Of a stretch of DNA of 64,000 nt, positions 28,043-38,048 are shown piece by piece. This DNA comes from Pseudolabrys sp. (lineage in GTDB: Bacteria > Pseudomonadota > Alphaproteobacteria > Rhizobiales > Xanthobacteraceae). The notes below the pieces were generated by a model. The model did not search any database and was not told where the DNA came from. It saw nothing but the letters and a program-made list of their open reading frames with translations. The stretch spans positions 44,501 to 108,500 of the forward strand of contig JADGGK010000003.1 in the NCBI GenBank assembly GCA_019689975.1. Direction: 5' to 3'. Made by a program: the position numbers and the translations under genes. Numbering within the stretch: the stretch's first letter is position 1; every line of letters starts with the position of its first letter.

Positions 28043-31000
28043 CTATTCCGCCGCCTTGCGCATGGCTTCCCATTCGCGCAAGGCTTTCGCGTCGCGCGGG
28101 GTTACGTCCGGATAATCCGGATCGGCTCCGACCGCAGTCGAAATTTTCCACGAGCGCGCGCATTTGCGGCCTTCGGCGCGATGAGACATGACGGCCACGC
28201 CAGCCACATCGGCGAGGCGGAACGCGGATTCCGGACCATCGTCTTCCACCAGGGTCGCTGCCGACGTGATGCAGACTTCGGCAAGGTCGACGTCACGTAC
28301 GGCTTGTGCAAGCTCGCGATTGGCCACGTAGATCGTCGGATGGGCTTCCAATGACGAACCGATGCGCTTGGCCGCGCGCTCGATTTCCAGCGCACCCGTG
28401 ACGACGCGGCGCACGGTGCGCACCTTTCGCCACTTGTCCGCCAGCGCGTCGTCGCGCCAAGATGCCGGAACTTCGGGAAACACTTCCAGATGAACGGACC
28501 GCGCATTCGCGCCGTAGCGCGAGAGCCACGCCTCTTCGGTCGTGAAGCAAAGCATGGGCGCAAGCCACGTGACGGTGCGCCGGAACAGATGATCGAGCAC
28601 GGTAAGACAGGCCTTCCGTTTCACCGATGAATAAGGATCGCAATAAAGACAGTCCTTACGCACATCGAAATAGAAGGCGGATAAATCGCTCGTCATGAAC
28701 GCGTTGAGCGTTGCAAAGATGCGCTTGTAATCGAAGTCAGCGTAGGCCTTGCGCACGAGCACGTCGAGCTCCACGAGCCGGTGCAACATCAGCCGTTCGA
28801 GTTCCGGCATATGTTCGAATGGTATCCGTTCGTCATCATGGAAATGCGCCAGGTTGCCGAGCATCCAGCGGATCGTGTTGCGCAGCTTGCGATAGGTCTC
28901 TACGGTGTTCTTGAGAATTTCCGGCCCGATGCGCAGATCGTCGGCATAGTCGGACGCGCAGACCCACATCCGCAGGATGTCGGCACCGAATTGCCGGATG
29001 ACGTCCTGCGGAGCTGTCACATTGCCGAGAGACTTCGACATTTTCCGGCCCTGCTCGTCGAGAACGAAGCCGTGCGTGAGCACGACGTCGTACGGAGCGC
29101 GTCCGCGCGTGCCGCAGCTTTCCAGAAGCGACGAGTGGAACCAGCCGCGATGCTGATCGGATCCCTCAAGATACATGACAATGTCGCGCCCGCCGTCGGA
29201 ACCGCGCCTGATGCCGGCGAGCGAAGGAAAATGCGTCGGATCCTCCAGCACGAAAGCGTGCGTCGAACCCGAGTCGAACCAGACGTCGAGAATGTCATCC
29301 ACCTTCTGCCAGCCTTCGGCGGCCAGCCGCGGGCCCAAGAAGCGCTCGCGTGCGCCCGGCGCATACCAGGCATCGGCGCCTTCCTGCGCAAAAGCTTCGA
29401 CGATGCGCCTGTCTACCTCGGGGTCGCGCAGGATCTCCACGGCGCCGTCCGTCCGCTCCTTGATAAAGACCGCGATCGGAACGCCCCAGGCACGTTGCCG
29501 CGAAATAACCCAATCAGGCCGGCTCTCGATCATGCCGGTGATGCGATTCTCGCCTTGCGGCGGCACCCAGCGGGTGCGCTTGATAGCGGCGAGCGCGCGC
29601 GCGCGCAGCGTATCGCCCGGCCCGTCAATCGGCTTGTCCATGGCGATGAACCACTGCGGCGTGTTGCGAAAAATGACCGGTTTCTTCGAACGCCAGGAAT
29701 GCGGATATTGGTGGCGGAGCTTGCCGCGCGCGATCAACATGCCGGCCTCGATCAAGGCCTTGATCACCGCATCGTTCGCGTCGCCTCGCTCGCCGGTATC
29801 GGTGAGCACGCGTTTGCCGGCGAAGCCCGGTGCGGCTTCCGTGAATGCGCCGTTCTCGTCGACGGTGTAGGGAATGGCGGTGTTGATACCGCCAGCCTCG
29901 AGCCGCGATTTGTGGGCGATCCAGACGTCGAAGTCCTCGCGACCGTGACCCGGCGCGGTGTGGACGAAACCGGTGCCGACGTCGTCGGTGACGTGATCGC
30001 CGGGAAGCAAAGGGACATCGAAATCATAACCCAGATTGCGCAGCGGATGCGCACAACGAATGCCGCTCAATGCGTCCGGTGAAATCGCGGCGATTTTCCT
30101 GAAGCCCGATATTTTTGCGGAGGTCATGACATCCGCCGCCAATTTTTCCGCCAGCAGGAAACGATCGCCGACTTTGGCCCAGCTTCCTTCCGCGGCGTCG
30201 GTTACTTCGTAAAGTCCGTAAGCGATCCTCGGCGAGAAACAGATCGCGCGATTGCCGGGAAGTGTCCACGGAGTCGTGGTCCAGATTACGACCGACGCAT
30301 CGCGCCAGGCATAGGCCGAACTTGCAGCCTGCTCCGCCGTCGCGCCGATCGCGGGAAATGCGCTTTTTCTTTCGACGACCGGGAACTTCACCCAGATCTG
30401 ATCGCTGACGTAATCCTCGTATTCGACCTCCGCCTCCGCCAGAGCGGTCTTCTCGACGACGCTCCACATCACGGGTTTCGAGCCGCGATACAACGTGCCG
30501 TTGGCGACGAACTTCATCAATTCGCGCGCGATCTGCGCCTCGGCGGCAAAACTCATCGTCGTGTATGGATTCTTCCAGTCGCCGACGACGCCGAGCCGCT
30601 TGAATTCATCGCGCTGGACGTCGAGCCAGTGTTCCGCATAGGCGCGGCACTCGCGCCGAAACGCGATCATGGCGGCGGGATCGGACAGATCCGGCTTCTT
30701 CCTGCTCTTTGTTCGATAGTTCTCCTCTTCGATCTTCCATTCGATCGGCAGACCATGGCAGTCCCAGCCCGGAACGTAGTTGGAATCGTAGCCGAGCATC
30801 TGCTGGCTGCGGGTCACTACGTCTTTCAGGATCTTGTTGAGCGCGTGACCGATATGGATGTTGCCGTTCGCATAGGGTGGGCCGTCGTGCAGGATGAACT
30901 TATCGCGGCCTTTTCCCGCCTGTCGCAGTTTCCCGTAAAGATCGTCCTGTTCCCAGCGCCTGAGAATATCCGGCTCCCGTTGCGGCAGACCGGCACGCAT

Positions 31001-31060
31001 CGGGAAATCCGTCTGCGGAAGGAACAATGTCTCGGAATAGTCGCGTTCGGATTTCGACAT
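28043..31060 (-). CDS. ileS: Isoleucyl-tRNA synthetase
   Basis: 1005 aa class Ia synthetase. HIGH motif in [14 protein letters not shown] (HIGH at 69-72); KMSKS motif in [13 protein letters not shown] near residue 670. The editing domain (CP1) is present with [14 protein letters not shown] and the [17 protein letters not shown] loop. The C-terminal anticodon-binding region and tail run to residue 1005, which is long for a bacterial IleS. A carboxy-terminal zinc finger seems to be absent (no clear Cys4 pattern), as in many alphaproteobacterial enzymes. It is cotranscribed with lspA. Confidence 0.97.
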   Translation of the reverse strand: MSKSERDYSETLFLPQTDFPMRAGLPQREPDILRRWEQDDLYGKLRQAGKGRDKFILHDGPPYANGNIHIGHALNKILKDVVTRSQQMLGYDSNYVPGWDCHGLPIEWKIEEENYRTKSRKKPDLSDPAAMIAFRRECRAYAEHWLDVQRDEFKRLGVVGDWKNPYTTMSFAAEAQIARELMKFVANGTLYRGSKPVMWSVVEKTALAEAEVEYEDYVSDQIWVKFPVVERKSAFPAIGATAEQAASSAYAWRDASVVIWTTTPWTLPGNRAICFSPRIAYGLYEVTDAAEGSWAKVGDRFLLAEKLAADVMTSAKISGFRKIAAISPDALSGIRCAHPLRNLGYDFDVPLLPGDHVTDDVGTGFVHTAPGHGREDFDVWIAHKSRLEAGGINTAIPYTVDENGAFTEAAPGFAGKRVLTDTGERGDANDAVIKALIEAGMLIARGKLRHQYPHSWRSKKPVIFRNTPQWFIAMDKPIDGPGDTLRARALAAIKRTRWVPPQGENRITGMIESRPDWVISRQRAWGVPIAVFIKERTDGAVEILRDPEVDRRIVEAFAQEGADAWYAPGARERFLGPRLAAEGWQKVDDILDVWFDSGSTHAFVLEDPTHFPSLAGIRRGSDGGRDIVMYLEGSDQHRGWFHSSLLESCGTRGRAPYDVVLTHGFVLDEQGRKMSKSLGNVTAPQDVIRQFGADILRMWVCASDYADDLRIGPEILKNTVETYRKLRNTIRWMLGNLAHFHDDERIPFEHMPELERLMLHRLVELDVLVRKAYADFDYKRIFATLNAFMTSDLSAFYFDVRKDCLYCDPYSSVKRKACLTVLDHLFRRTVTWLAPMLCFTTEEAWLSRYGANARSVHLEVFPEVPASWRDDALADKWRKVRTVRRVVTGALEIERAAKRIGSSLEAHPTIYVANRELAQAVRDVDLAEVCITSAATLVEDDGPESAFRLADVAGVAVMSHRAEGRKCARSWKISTAVGADPDYPDVTPRDAKALREWEAMRKAAE

Positions 31061-31125
31061 GGAGGCTTAGTAGCAAGTGGAGTCGGCGGCGGAAAGAGCG
31101 GTGGCGAAGGGTCCGACCTTGGGTC

Positions 31126-32136
31126 TCATCCGCCCTCGCCGTAACCGCCCACCTCCGCGAGCGAAGGAAATGCCCTGCTCGCCCGCTCGAGCACCTCGCG
31201 CGCCTGCGCGGCATCCTCATGCATGCGACGCCGCAGCGCGTCGATGGACGTGAATGTCTGCTCGTGGCGGATCCAGCCGATGAAGGCGACCTCGATGCTC
31301 CGTCCGTAGAGATCGCCGCCGAAATCGAACAGATATACCTCCAGGAGCGGAGCCCCGTCGTCGAACATCGGCCGCACGCCGTAGCTCGCCACGCCGTCGC
31401 GCATGACCTCCCCAATTCTGACGCGCACCGCGTAGATTCCATGCTTGAGACCGCAACAGGGGTCGAGCCGGATATTGGCGGTCGGAAACCCGAGATGCCG
31501 GCCGCGCTTGTCGCCGTGGATGACGGTTCCCGTGACGAACCACGGCGCACCGAGCAGCTCGGCGGCCTCGACCACCTTGCCCTGGCTCAGCGCCGCGCGT
31601 ATTGCGCCCGACGAAATGGGCCTGCCTTCGTCCTCGAGCGGCGGCACGATGTCCACGGCGAAGCCGAGTTTTTCACCGCACTGCCGCAAATAATCGGGCG
31701 ATCCGCCGCGATCCCTGCCGAAATGGAAATCGAAACCGATCGCTGCACCGCCGATGTTCAGGCGGCCGACGAGAATGCGGCGGATGAAATCCTCCGCCGT
31801 GGTGGCGGCGAGCGCCGCGTCGAAGGTCATGACCACGGCGCCGTCAAGCCCCGTTGCCGCCAGCAGGCGCAGCTTGTCGCGCTCGCTCGAAAGCTGGAAC
31901 AAAGGCTCCTGGGGACGGAAGAACCGCCGCGGATGCGGCGTGAAAGTGAGCGCCGCCGCCTTGCGGCCGAGCGCCTGCGCGCGCGCGCGGGCCGCGCCGA
32001 TCACCGCGCGGTGACCGCGATGCACGCCGTCGAAATTACCGATCGCCACCACGGCGCCGATCAGCGGCCCGGGATCGATCTGCGCACCGGCACCACGGAC
32101 CACATGGAAGGAAGCACGCGAGGGAAACGTCGTCAT
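31126..32136 (-). CDS. ribF: Bifunctional riboflavin kinase / FAD synthetase
   Basis: 336 aa. The N-terminal FMN adenylyltransferase domain carries AIGNFDGVHRGHRAVIG, with the nucleotidyltransferase HxGH-like site, and LTFTPHPRRFF. The C-terminal riboflavin kinase domain starts near WFVTGTVIHGDKRGRHLGFPTANIRLD. Both steps from riboflavin to FAD are therefore covered. The ATG at 32136 is preferred to a GTG two codons upstream. It lies upstream of ileS on the same strand with a 65-bp gap; ribF-ileS-lspA is a common bacterial order. Confidence 0.96.
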   Translation of the reverse strand: MTTFPSRASFHVVRGAGAQIDPGPLIGAVVAIGNFDGVHRGHRAVIGAARARAQALGRKAAALTFTPHPRRFFRPQEPLFQLSSERDKLRLLAATGLDGAVVMTFDAALAATTAEDFIRRILVGRLNIGGAAIGFDFHFGRDRGGSPDYLRQCGEKLGFAVDIVPPLEDEGRPISSGAIRAALSQGKVVEAAELLGAPWFVTGTVIHGDKRGRHLGFPTANIRLDPCCGLKHGIYAVRVRIGEVMRDGVASYGVRPMFDDGAPLLEVYLFDFGGDLYGRSIEVAFIGWIRHEQTFTSIDALRRRMHEDAAQAREVLERASRAFPSLAEVGGYGEGG

Positions 32137-32180
32137 GAACACCGTTTTCTTCGCCGTCGGCTGTGTTCGAGGGTTATCGC

Positions 32181-32215
32181 GTGGTTAACAAGGTTGCAAA
32201 TTAACCGCTTATTCA
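32181..32215. promoter_or_regulatory. Possible CtrA-type sites upstream of the CheY-like gene
   Basis: GTGGTTAA (reverse TTAACCAC) at 32181-32188 and TTAACCGCTTATTCA at 32201-32215 resemble the CtrA half-site TTAACCAT and the full site TTAA-N7-TTAA with one mismatch. TTAA is uncommon in this GC-rich DNA. This is pattern matching by eye and needs a genome-wide scan. Confidence 0.3.
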
Positions 32216-32271
32216 AGCGCCACCGCTAGGGTTGATGCTTTGCACGGAAATTTCGTCAAGGGGGGATGGAC

Positions 32272-32673
32272 ATGGCCGTCGATCTGTCGATGCCCGTACT
32301 GGTGGTGGATGATTACAACACGATGGTGCGCATCATCCGCAATCTGCTCAAGCAGCTGGGATTCGTCGATATCGACGACGCTTGCGACGGCAATACGGCA
32401 CTCGCCAAAATGCGGGACCGCAGATACGGTCTCGTGATCTCGGACTGGAACATGGCACCGATGACGGGCTATGATTTGCTCAAGCAGGTGCGTGCGGATC
32501 CCGATCTTTCCCGGACGCCTTTCATCATGGTGACGGCCGAATCCAAAACCGAGAACGTCATCGCCGCCAAGAAAGCGGGCGTATCGAACTACATCGTCAA
32601 ACCGTTCAACGCGCATACGCTCAAGGCCAAGATCGAGTCGGTCTTTTCCGACGAAAAAGTTCTGGCCGGTTGA
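32272..32673 (+). CDS. CheY-type single-domain response regulator
   Basis: 133 aa receiver domain with no output domain. The acidic pocket is DD 13-14, the phosphoacceptor D58 (ISDWNM), T88 (MVTAE) and K110 (YIVKPF), all intact. The ATG at 32272 is preferred because AAGGGGGG lies 6 bases upstream; an ATG two codons earlier is too close to it. It resembles motility CheY proteins (NMAPMTGYDLLKQVRAD, IAAKKAGVSNYIVKPFN). No sensor kinase is adjacent; a CheZ-type phosphatase gene lies 14 kb away and a TipF-like gene 0.9 kb away. Confidence 0.92.
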   Translation: MAVDLSMPVLVVDDYNTMVRIIRNLLKQLGFVDIDDACDGNTALAKMRDRRYGLVISDWNMAPMTGYDLLKQVRADPDLSRTPFIMVTAESKTENVIAAKKAGVSNYIVKPFNAHTLKAKIESVFSDEKVLAG

Positions 32674-32675
32674 CG

Positions 32676-33533
32676 CTACCAGGTAAGCTCCTGCATCACG
32701 GCCCTCGGCGGAGCACCAAAGGCCGCCAAGGCGTCGGCGAGCGCGGCATGGTCGAGCTTCTCGCGTCCTCCCAATTCGCCCGCGTGGATACCGGCGGCGA
32801 CGAACAGGAAATCCACACCGAACGCTTGCGCGCCTTTGAGATCGGTGCGTAGCGAATCGCCGATCGCGAGCACGCGTTCGCGTGGCGGGACGCGGTGCGC
32901 CACTTCCTCGATCTTGGCGAGCGCGAGATCATAGATCGGACGATAGGGCTTGCCCGCATAAAGCACCTCACCCCCCATCGCCGCGTAGAGATCGGCGATG
33001 GCCCCGGCACAATGGACGAGCTTCGACCCGCGTTCGACCACCACATCCGGATTGGCACAAACCATGAACAGGCGGCGGTTCAGCATCTCCCGCAGCCGGC
33101 CCTGATAGTCCTGCGGCGTCTCCACCTCGTCATTCTCGAGACCGGTGCAGACGACGTAATCGGCTTCGTCGATAGGGGCAAGGGTCGCGTCGGCGAACAT
33201 GGCGCGATCGCGCGCCGGTCCGAGGTGATAAAGACGCTGCCCGCGTCGCTGTTCGATCACGTGGCGAGTGACGTCGCCCGAGGAGACGATCGCGTCATAG
33301 GCCGCGCGGGGGACCTGCAGCTTGTCGAGTTGACGCGCCACGACGTGGCTCGGTCGCGGCGCATTGGTGATCAGGACCACCGTGATGCCGCGGGCGCGGG
33401 CGCGCGTCAGCGCGTCGCACGCATGAGGAAAGGCGGCAAGCCCATTGTGCACCACGCCCCAGACGTCGCAGAGCAGCGCGTCATAATGAGGCGCGAGCGC
33501 CGCAAAATGCGAAAGAACCTGGGGGACATTCAT
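32676..33533 (-). CDS. HAD-superfamily hydrolase, TIGR01459 type (NagD-like, class IIA)
   Basis: 285 aa. Motif I is DALLCDVWGVVHNG (D-x-W in place of the usual second aspartate, as in this subfamily), motif II TNAPRPS, and motif III/IV AIGDSLRTDLKGA. The cap domain between them includes VCANPDVVVERGSKLVHCAGAIADLY and GKPYRPIYDLAL. A phosphatase for small sugar- or nucleotide-phosphates is likely; the substrate is not known. It converges on the CheY-like gene (2 bp between stops) and follows the EAL gene by 7 bp on the same strand. Confidence 0.88.
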   Translation of the reverse strand: MNVPQVLSHFAALAPHYDALLCDVWGVVHNGLAAFPHACDALTRARARGITVVLITNAPRPSHVVARQLDKLQVPRAAYDAIVSSGDVTRHVIEQRRGQRLYHLGPARDRAMFADATLAPIDEADYVVCTGLENDEVETPQDYQGRLREMLNRRLFMVCANPDVVVERGSKLVHCAGAIADLYAAMGGEVLYAGKPYRPIYDLALAKIEEVAHRVPPRERVLAIGDSLRTDLKGAQAFGVDFLFVAAGIHAGELGGREKLDHAALADALAAFGAPPRAVMQELTW

Positions 33534-33540
33534 GCGTGTT

Positions 33541-34878
33541 TCAGCGCGCGGCCGTAGCCCGCAACGAGGAGCCCGCGGCCGAGGCCGGGGCCCCCTCGGC
33601 CTCGTCGTCGGTCATGACCTGTAGCGCCTCGGCGCGCACGGGACGCGGGCCGGAGAAGAGAAGGCCCTGGCCGAAGCGCACGTCATAGTCGAGCAGATCC
33701 ACCACCGCGCTTTCGGTTTCGATGTGGTCGGCAATGACGTCGATGCCGGAGCGCGCCAAAAGATCCGCCAGGTCCTGCGGATGGATGTCGCTGTGCGCGA
33801 GGATCGTCTTATCGAGCAGCAGTGAGGCCGGGATTTTCAGGAGGCGAATGCCGCGGTCTGCCAGCTCCCGAGGAGTCATGCGCAGATCCGCGACCTGATC
33901 CATGGAAAAGCGGAAGCCGCGCTCCGCAAGCGCGGCGAGACTCTCGTTTTCCAGCGGGCCGAACGCGCGAAACGCGGCCTGCGTGAATTCCAGGAACAGG
34001 GCCGATGCCAGCGCCCGATTGGCATCCAGGAAGTCGAGCAGCCTGCGACACTCGGCCGGGTTGGCGAGACTGACGCCGCTGACATTGCAGACGATGCCGA
34101 CGTCGCGGTTCTTGAGTTGCAGGCGACGCGCAACCCGCACGCAGCGGAACAGCATCAAATTGTCAAGCTTCGGCATCAGGCCGCCCTGGTCGGCATAGGG
34201 CAGGAATTCCGCGGCCGGGATGACCTCGCCGCTCTCCATGCGCAACCGCGCCAAGGCTTCGTAGTAACGAACCTTGCGCTGGGGCAGCGTCACGATCGGC
34301 TGCAGATAAAGATCGATCCGCTCTTTGTTGATTGCCTCCGCGATAAGATCGATGACGCCGTCGCGCGAAAGCCCGCGCAGCCCGGGCAGATCGGGAGGGG
34401 TGCTCCGCGCTGGCCGGGCCGGGGGCGGGACGTCCGCCTGCTTTGCCGGAGCCGGCGACGCGGGAGGCATCAGTCCCTGTTTCCGCAGGATGGCCTCGTG
34501 CGCCGCCACCGTTTCCGCGATCTGCCGCACCAACCCACCCAATTCCCCGATTTCGGCGGCCAACCGATCGGCCCCGGACGGGTCGGGCGTCGCGCGCATG
34601 CGCTCCTCGAGCGCGCTCAGCCGACGCGCCATATCCCCGGCCTGTCGCGCAAGATCGGTCATGCCGCGGGAGAGATCCGCGATCTGATCGCCGAGGCGGG
34701 CGCGGTCGCGCAACCGGCCGGCGACGGAATTGTACAGAATCATTCCGGCAAACACCGCCAGCGACACGATCGCGGCGCCGCGCACATCGAACTGGAACAC
34801 GAGGAAAAGCACGGCACCGAGCGAGGCGGCGATCAGCAGCATGCAGATGGCAACGACTATCGCGCCGAAACGAGACAT
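33541..34878 (-). CDS. TipF-like membrane protein with degenerate EAL domain
   Basis: 445 aa. Two N-terminal membrane helices (within the first 55 residues) are followed by a coiled coil (about 60-110), a proline-rich linker, and an EAL domain from about residue 175. The signature is YEALARLR, but the later DDFG motif needed for catalysis is replaced by FSMDQVADLR, and other metal-binding residues are not evident. It is therefore probably a c-di-GMP receptor or inactive domain rather than a phosphodiesterase. Caulobacter TipF, which binds c-di-GMP and promotes flagellar assembly, has the same layout. ATG 34896 is an alternative start. Confidence 0.82.
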   Translation of the reverse strand: MSRFGAIVVAICMLLIAASLGAVLFLVFQFDVRGAAIVSLAVFAGMILYNSVAGRLRDRARLGDQIADLSRGMTDLARQAGDMARRLSALEERMRATPDPSGADRLAAEIGELGGLVRQIAETVAAHEAILRKQGLMPPASPAPAKQADVPPPARPARSTPPDLPGLRGLSRDGVIDLIAEAINKERIDLYLQPIVTLPQRKVRYYEALARLRMESGEVIPAAEFLPYADQGGLMPKLDNLMLFRCVRVARRLQLKNRDVGIVCNVSGVSLANPAECRRLLDFLDANRALASALFLEFTQAAFRAFGPLENESLAALAERGFRFSMDQVADLRMTPRELADRGIRLLKIPASLLLDKTILAHSDIHPQDLADLLARSGIDVIADHIETESAVVDLLDYDVRFGQGLLFSGPRPVRAEALQVMTDDEAEGAPASAAGSSLRATAAR

Positions 34879-35010
34879 GGGGTGACATCCGGCCATGACC
34901 GCGGCGTTGCGTGATTCGCGCCGCCGCCCCCCAATCTTCCCGAGACGCGGAATCCGTGCAACCTCGATCTCCTGCTATGGTGCACCTTTTAGGTTCGGAC
35001 CCACGCTGCC

Positions 35011-36507
35011 ATGCTGGCCACCCGCCGCCTCGTTGACTGGATCAGGACCCAGCCCGATCGCGCATTTGCCGCCTTTGCCGCGCTCCACGCCGTCGTTTGG
35101 ACCGCGCTGCCCACCCTGCTCTATCCCAACCTGCCGCTCGATCTGATCGAGGCATTGATGTACGGGCGGGAATGGCAGCTCGGCTACGACAAGCTACCGC
35201 CCCTTCCCTGGTGGCTGGTGGAGATCGCCTACCGCACGGTGGGGCACGATTTCGCCTATTACCTGCTCTCCCAGCTCGCAGTCGTGGCCGCCCTGGCCCT
35301 GGTTTTTGCCACCGCGCGCAGGCTTGTCGACGGCGCCGGCGCGCTCGCCTCGGTGCTGGTCGTCGACGGCCTGCATTACGTCAATTACACCTCGGTGAAG
35401 TTCAACCACGACGTCGTCCAGCTGCCGTTCTGGGCGCTCGCCGGCTATGCGCTGCACCGCGCCTTGCGCGGGGGCCGCTTGGCGGACTGGTTGCTGCTCG
35501 GCTTCGCTGTCGGAATGTCGTTGTGGGCCAAGTACTTCGTTATCGTATTGGTGGCGCCCATGATCCTGTTCGGGCTGTTCGACCGACACGCGCGCAAGGC
35601 GCTGCGGACGCCCGGACCCTATGCCGCCGCCCTGCTCGCGCTCATCGTCGCGGCGCCCCACCTTGCCTGGCTGGTCGGCCACGACTTCCTGCCTCTGGCC
35701 TATGCCGAGCACCGCGCGGTCATGCCGCGCGGCTGGTACGACCATCTCTGGCACCCGCTCCAATTCGCCATCGGGCAAGCGTTTTTTCTGCTGCCGGCCC
35801 TCGCCATCGCAGCCCCCCTTCTTGTTGCGAGCGCCGGCGCCGAGACGCCGCGCGCGGCCGGGGCCGACGCCTTCGACAGGCGCCTGATCGGCTGGCTTGC
35901 CTTCGGACCGATGGCAACCGTGCTCGCTTTGTCCGCGGTCACCGGCCGCGGCACGGTGGCCATGTGGGGCTATCCGCTCTGGCTGTTCTTCGGACTTTGG
36001 CTCGTGTTGCAGGCCCGCCGCGCCGACGAGGAGCGCTGGCTCGCGCGGCTCATCGGCGTCTGGGCCGTGGTGTTTGCCGCGCTCGCGCTCGCCTTCGTCG
36101 TCAACTATGCCCTGCTGCCGCGCGTTGACCATCGCTACCGCGCCGTATTTTTTCCCGGTGCCTCGCTCGCGCGCGAAATCGAGTCGCGATATCGCGCCGC
36201 CACCGGCTCGCCGCCGGCCTACGTGATCGGCACCATGTGGGATGGCGGCAATGTCGAGCACTATGCCGCAAACCACCCGCGCAATCTCGTGGACGGCGAG
36301 CCGGAGCGGGCGCCGTGGATTGACCTTGCCGACCTCAGGCGCCGGGGTGCGGTCGTGGTGTGGACCGACGGCGATCCGCAGCGGCTTCCCCAGCGCTTCG
36401 CCCGGATTGCCGGCGCAGCGACGGTGCAGCCGGCATTCGTGCTGCCCTACCTGCGGGGGACAGGCGTGGTCACCATCGGCTGGGCAATTTTGCAGCCGAG
36501 CCAATAG
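35011..36507 (+). CDS. GT-C fold glycosyltransferase, GT39/ArnT-like
   Basis: 498 aa with about 10-11 membrane helices. The first external loop reads NLPLDLIEALMYGREWQLGYDKLPPLPWW, with D44 and E47 in the place of the acidic catalytic residues of PMT/ArnT enzymes. A soluble C-terminal part (about 375-498) faces the periplasm. Such enzymes use polyprenyl-phosphate sugars to modify lipid A, proteins or glycans. It has no partner in its own operon. A GT2 synthase of the matching type, with GtrA and a deacetylase, lies 7 kb downstream; a shared pathway is possible. The acceptor is unknown. Confidence 0.85.
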   Translation: MLATRRLVDWIRTQPDRAFAAFAALHAVVWTALPTLLYPNLPLDLIEALMYGREWQLGYDKLPPLPWWLVEIAYRTVGHDFAYYLLSQLAVVAALALVFATARRLVDGAGALASVLVVDGLHYVNYTSVKFNHDVVQLPFWALAGYALHRALRGGRLADWLLLGFAVGMSLWAKYFVIVLVAPMILFGLFDRHARKALRTPGPYAAALLALIVAAPHLAWLVGHDFLPLAYAEHRAVMPRGWYDHLWHPLQFAIGQAFFLLPALAIAAPLLVASAGAETPRAAGADAFDRRLIGWLAFGPMATVLALSAVTGRGTVAMWGYPLWLFFGLWLVLQARRADEERWLARLIGVWAVVFAALALAFVVNYALLPRVDHRYRAVFFPGASLAREIESRYRAATGSPPAYVIGTMWDGGNVEHYAANHPRNLVDGEPERAPWIDLADLRRRGAVVVWTDGDPQRLPQRFARIAGAATVQPAFVLPYLRGTGVVTIGWAILQPSQ

Positions 36508-36530
36508 ATCCTTCCCGCGTCGATGACGCG

Positions 36531-37880
36531 CTATGCCAAGCGGCGGATGATCCTGCCCACCTTGTCGAACAATTCGCCGATCTGCGACTCGGAAACGATC
36601 AGCGGCGGGCTCATGGCAAGCGTATCGCCGACCGCGCGCAGCATGATGTCGTGTTCGAAGAATCCGAGATCGAGCGCCTCGTAGCCGCGCTTGCCGACGC
36701 CGTCGGGTCTGCTCGCAAGATCGATGCCGACGGTGAGACCCACGGTCCGAATATCGAGCACGTTGGGCAGGCCTTTCAATCCCATCGCCGCCTGCGCCCA
36801 GATCGGCTCGAGCGCGCGCGCGCGTTCGAACAGGCCTTCCTCGCGATAAATATCGAGCGCGGCAAGGCCCGCGGCGCAGGCGAGCGGATGTGCCGAATAG
36901 GTGTAACCGTGGAACAGTTCGATGACGTGCTCGGGCCCCTGCATGAAGGCATCATGCACGTGCTTGCGTACCAGCACGCCACCCATCGGCACCGCCCCCG
37001 ACGTAACGCCCTTGGCAAAAGTGACGAGGTCGGGCACCACCCCGTAGCGCTCGGCGGCAAAGGCATAGCCCAAGCGGCCGAAGCCGGTGATCACCTCGTC
37101 GAAGATCAGGAGAATGCCGTGCTTGTCGCAGATGGCGCGCAGCCGCTGCAGATAGCCCTTGGGCGGCGGCAGCACGCCCGTCGAGGCCGCGACCGGCTCG
37201 ACGATGACCGCGGCGATGGTCGAGGCGTCATGCAGCGCCACGAGCCGGTCGAGCTCGTCGGCGAGATGGCCTCCCCAATCCGGCTCGCCGACGGAGAAGG
37301 CCTGTTCGGCGCGGTTGTAGGTCGCCGGCAGATGATCGACGCCGGCCATCAGCGCCCCGAACTGCCTGCGATTGGCGACGATGCCGCCCACCGCGACGCC
37401 GCCGAAGCCGACGCCGTGATAGCCGCGCTCGCGACCGATCAGTCGCACGCGCCCCGCATTGCCGCGTACGTTGTGGTAGGCGAGCGCGATCTTGAGCGCG
37501 GTGTCCACCGCCTCGGAACCGGAATTGCAGAAAAAGACGTGATCGAGATCGGCCGGCGCAAGCGCCGCAATGCGCGCGGCAAGTTCGAAAGCTTTTGGAT
37601 GCGAAAACTGGAAGGCGGGAGCGTAGTCGAGCTCCTCCGCCTGGGCCTTGATGGCGGCGACGATCGGATCGCGGTTGTGGCCCGCATTGGTGCACCAAAG
37701 GCCCGCGGCCCCGTCGATCAGCCTGCGACCGTCCGCGGCGATGTAGTGCATGTCCTTGGCACCGGCGATCAGCCGCGGCCGTCGCTTGAAAGCGCGGTTG
37801 GGTGTGAAGGGCAGCCAGTAAGGGGCAAGATCGTTGGGAATGGTGGTCCGCGCCTGCGCCTGCCCCCGCGCCTGTGCCAT
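36531..37880 (-). CDS. Class III PLP-dependent aminotransferase (omega-amino acid:pyruvate type)
   Basis: 449 aa from the ATG at 37880. Family motifs are DGAAGLWCTNAGHN, FFCNSGSEAVDTALKIA, GYHGVGFGG, the PLP aspartate in LLIFDEVITGFGR, and the PLP lysine in TFAKGVTSGAVPMGG. The opening LAPYWLPFTPNRAFK and the WCTNAGH segment match beta-alanine/omega-amino acid:pyruvate transaminases, but this family has broad amine donors and the true substrate is open. It is convergent with the glycosyltransferase gene (23 bp between stops) and divergent from hisS. Confidence 0.9.
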   Translation of the reverse strand: MAQARGQAQARTTIPNDLAPYWLPFTPNRAFKRRPRLIAGAKDMHYIAADGRRLIDGAAGLWCTNAGHNRDPIVAAIKAQAEELDYAPAFQFSHPKAFELAARIAALAPADLDHVFFCNSGSEAVDTALKIALAYHNVRGNAGRVRLIGRERGYHGVGFGGVAVGGIVANRRQFGALMAGVDHLPATYNRAEQAFSVGEPDWGGHLADELDRLVALHDASTIAAVIVEPVAASTGVLPPPKGYLQRLRAICDKHGILLIFDEVITGFGRLGYAFAAERYGVVPDLVTFAKGVTSGAVPMGGVLVRKHVHDAFMQGPEHVIELFHGYTYSAHPLACAAGLAALDIYREEGLFERARALEPIWAQAAMGLKGLPNVLDIRTVGLTVGIDLASRPDGVGKRGYEALDLGFFEHDIMLRAVGDTLAMSPPLIVSESQIGELFDKVGRIIRRLA

Positions 37881-38048
37881 GAGCCCTCGCCTTCTGATCC
37901 GCAATGCCCGGCGACCCGCCGGGGCTCCACGCCCCATTCCTATAGCACATCCCCAGCCTCCGCAGGCGCGGCATCGGGCGCGGGTGGTGCAGACCTCTTC
38001 CGGCTTTCGGCGTTGCCGCCGCGCAGGCGTCTGCTATGAAGACACGGC

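Noticed and set aside
36360..38039. 559-codon open frame on the plus strand opposite the aminotransferase
   Set aside because: The class III aminotransferase on the other strand has all PLP motifs; the shadow frame has none.
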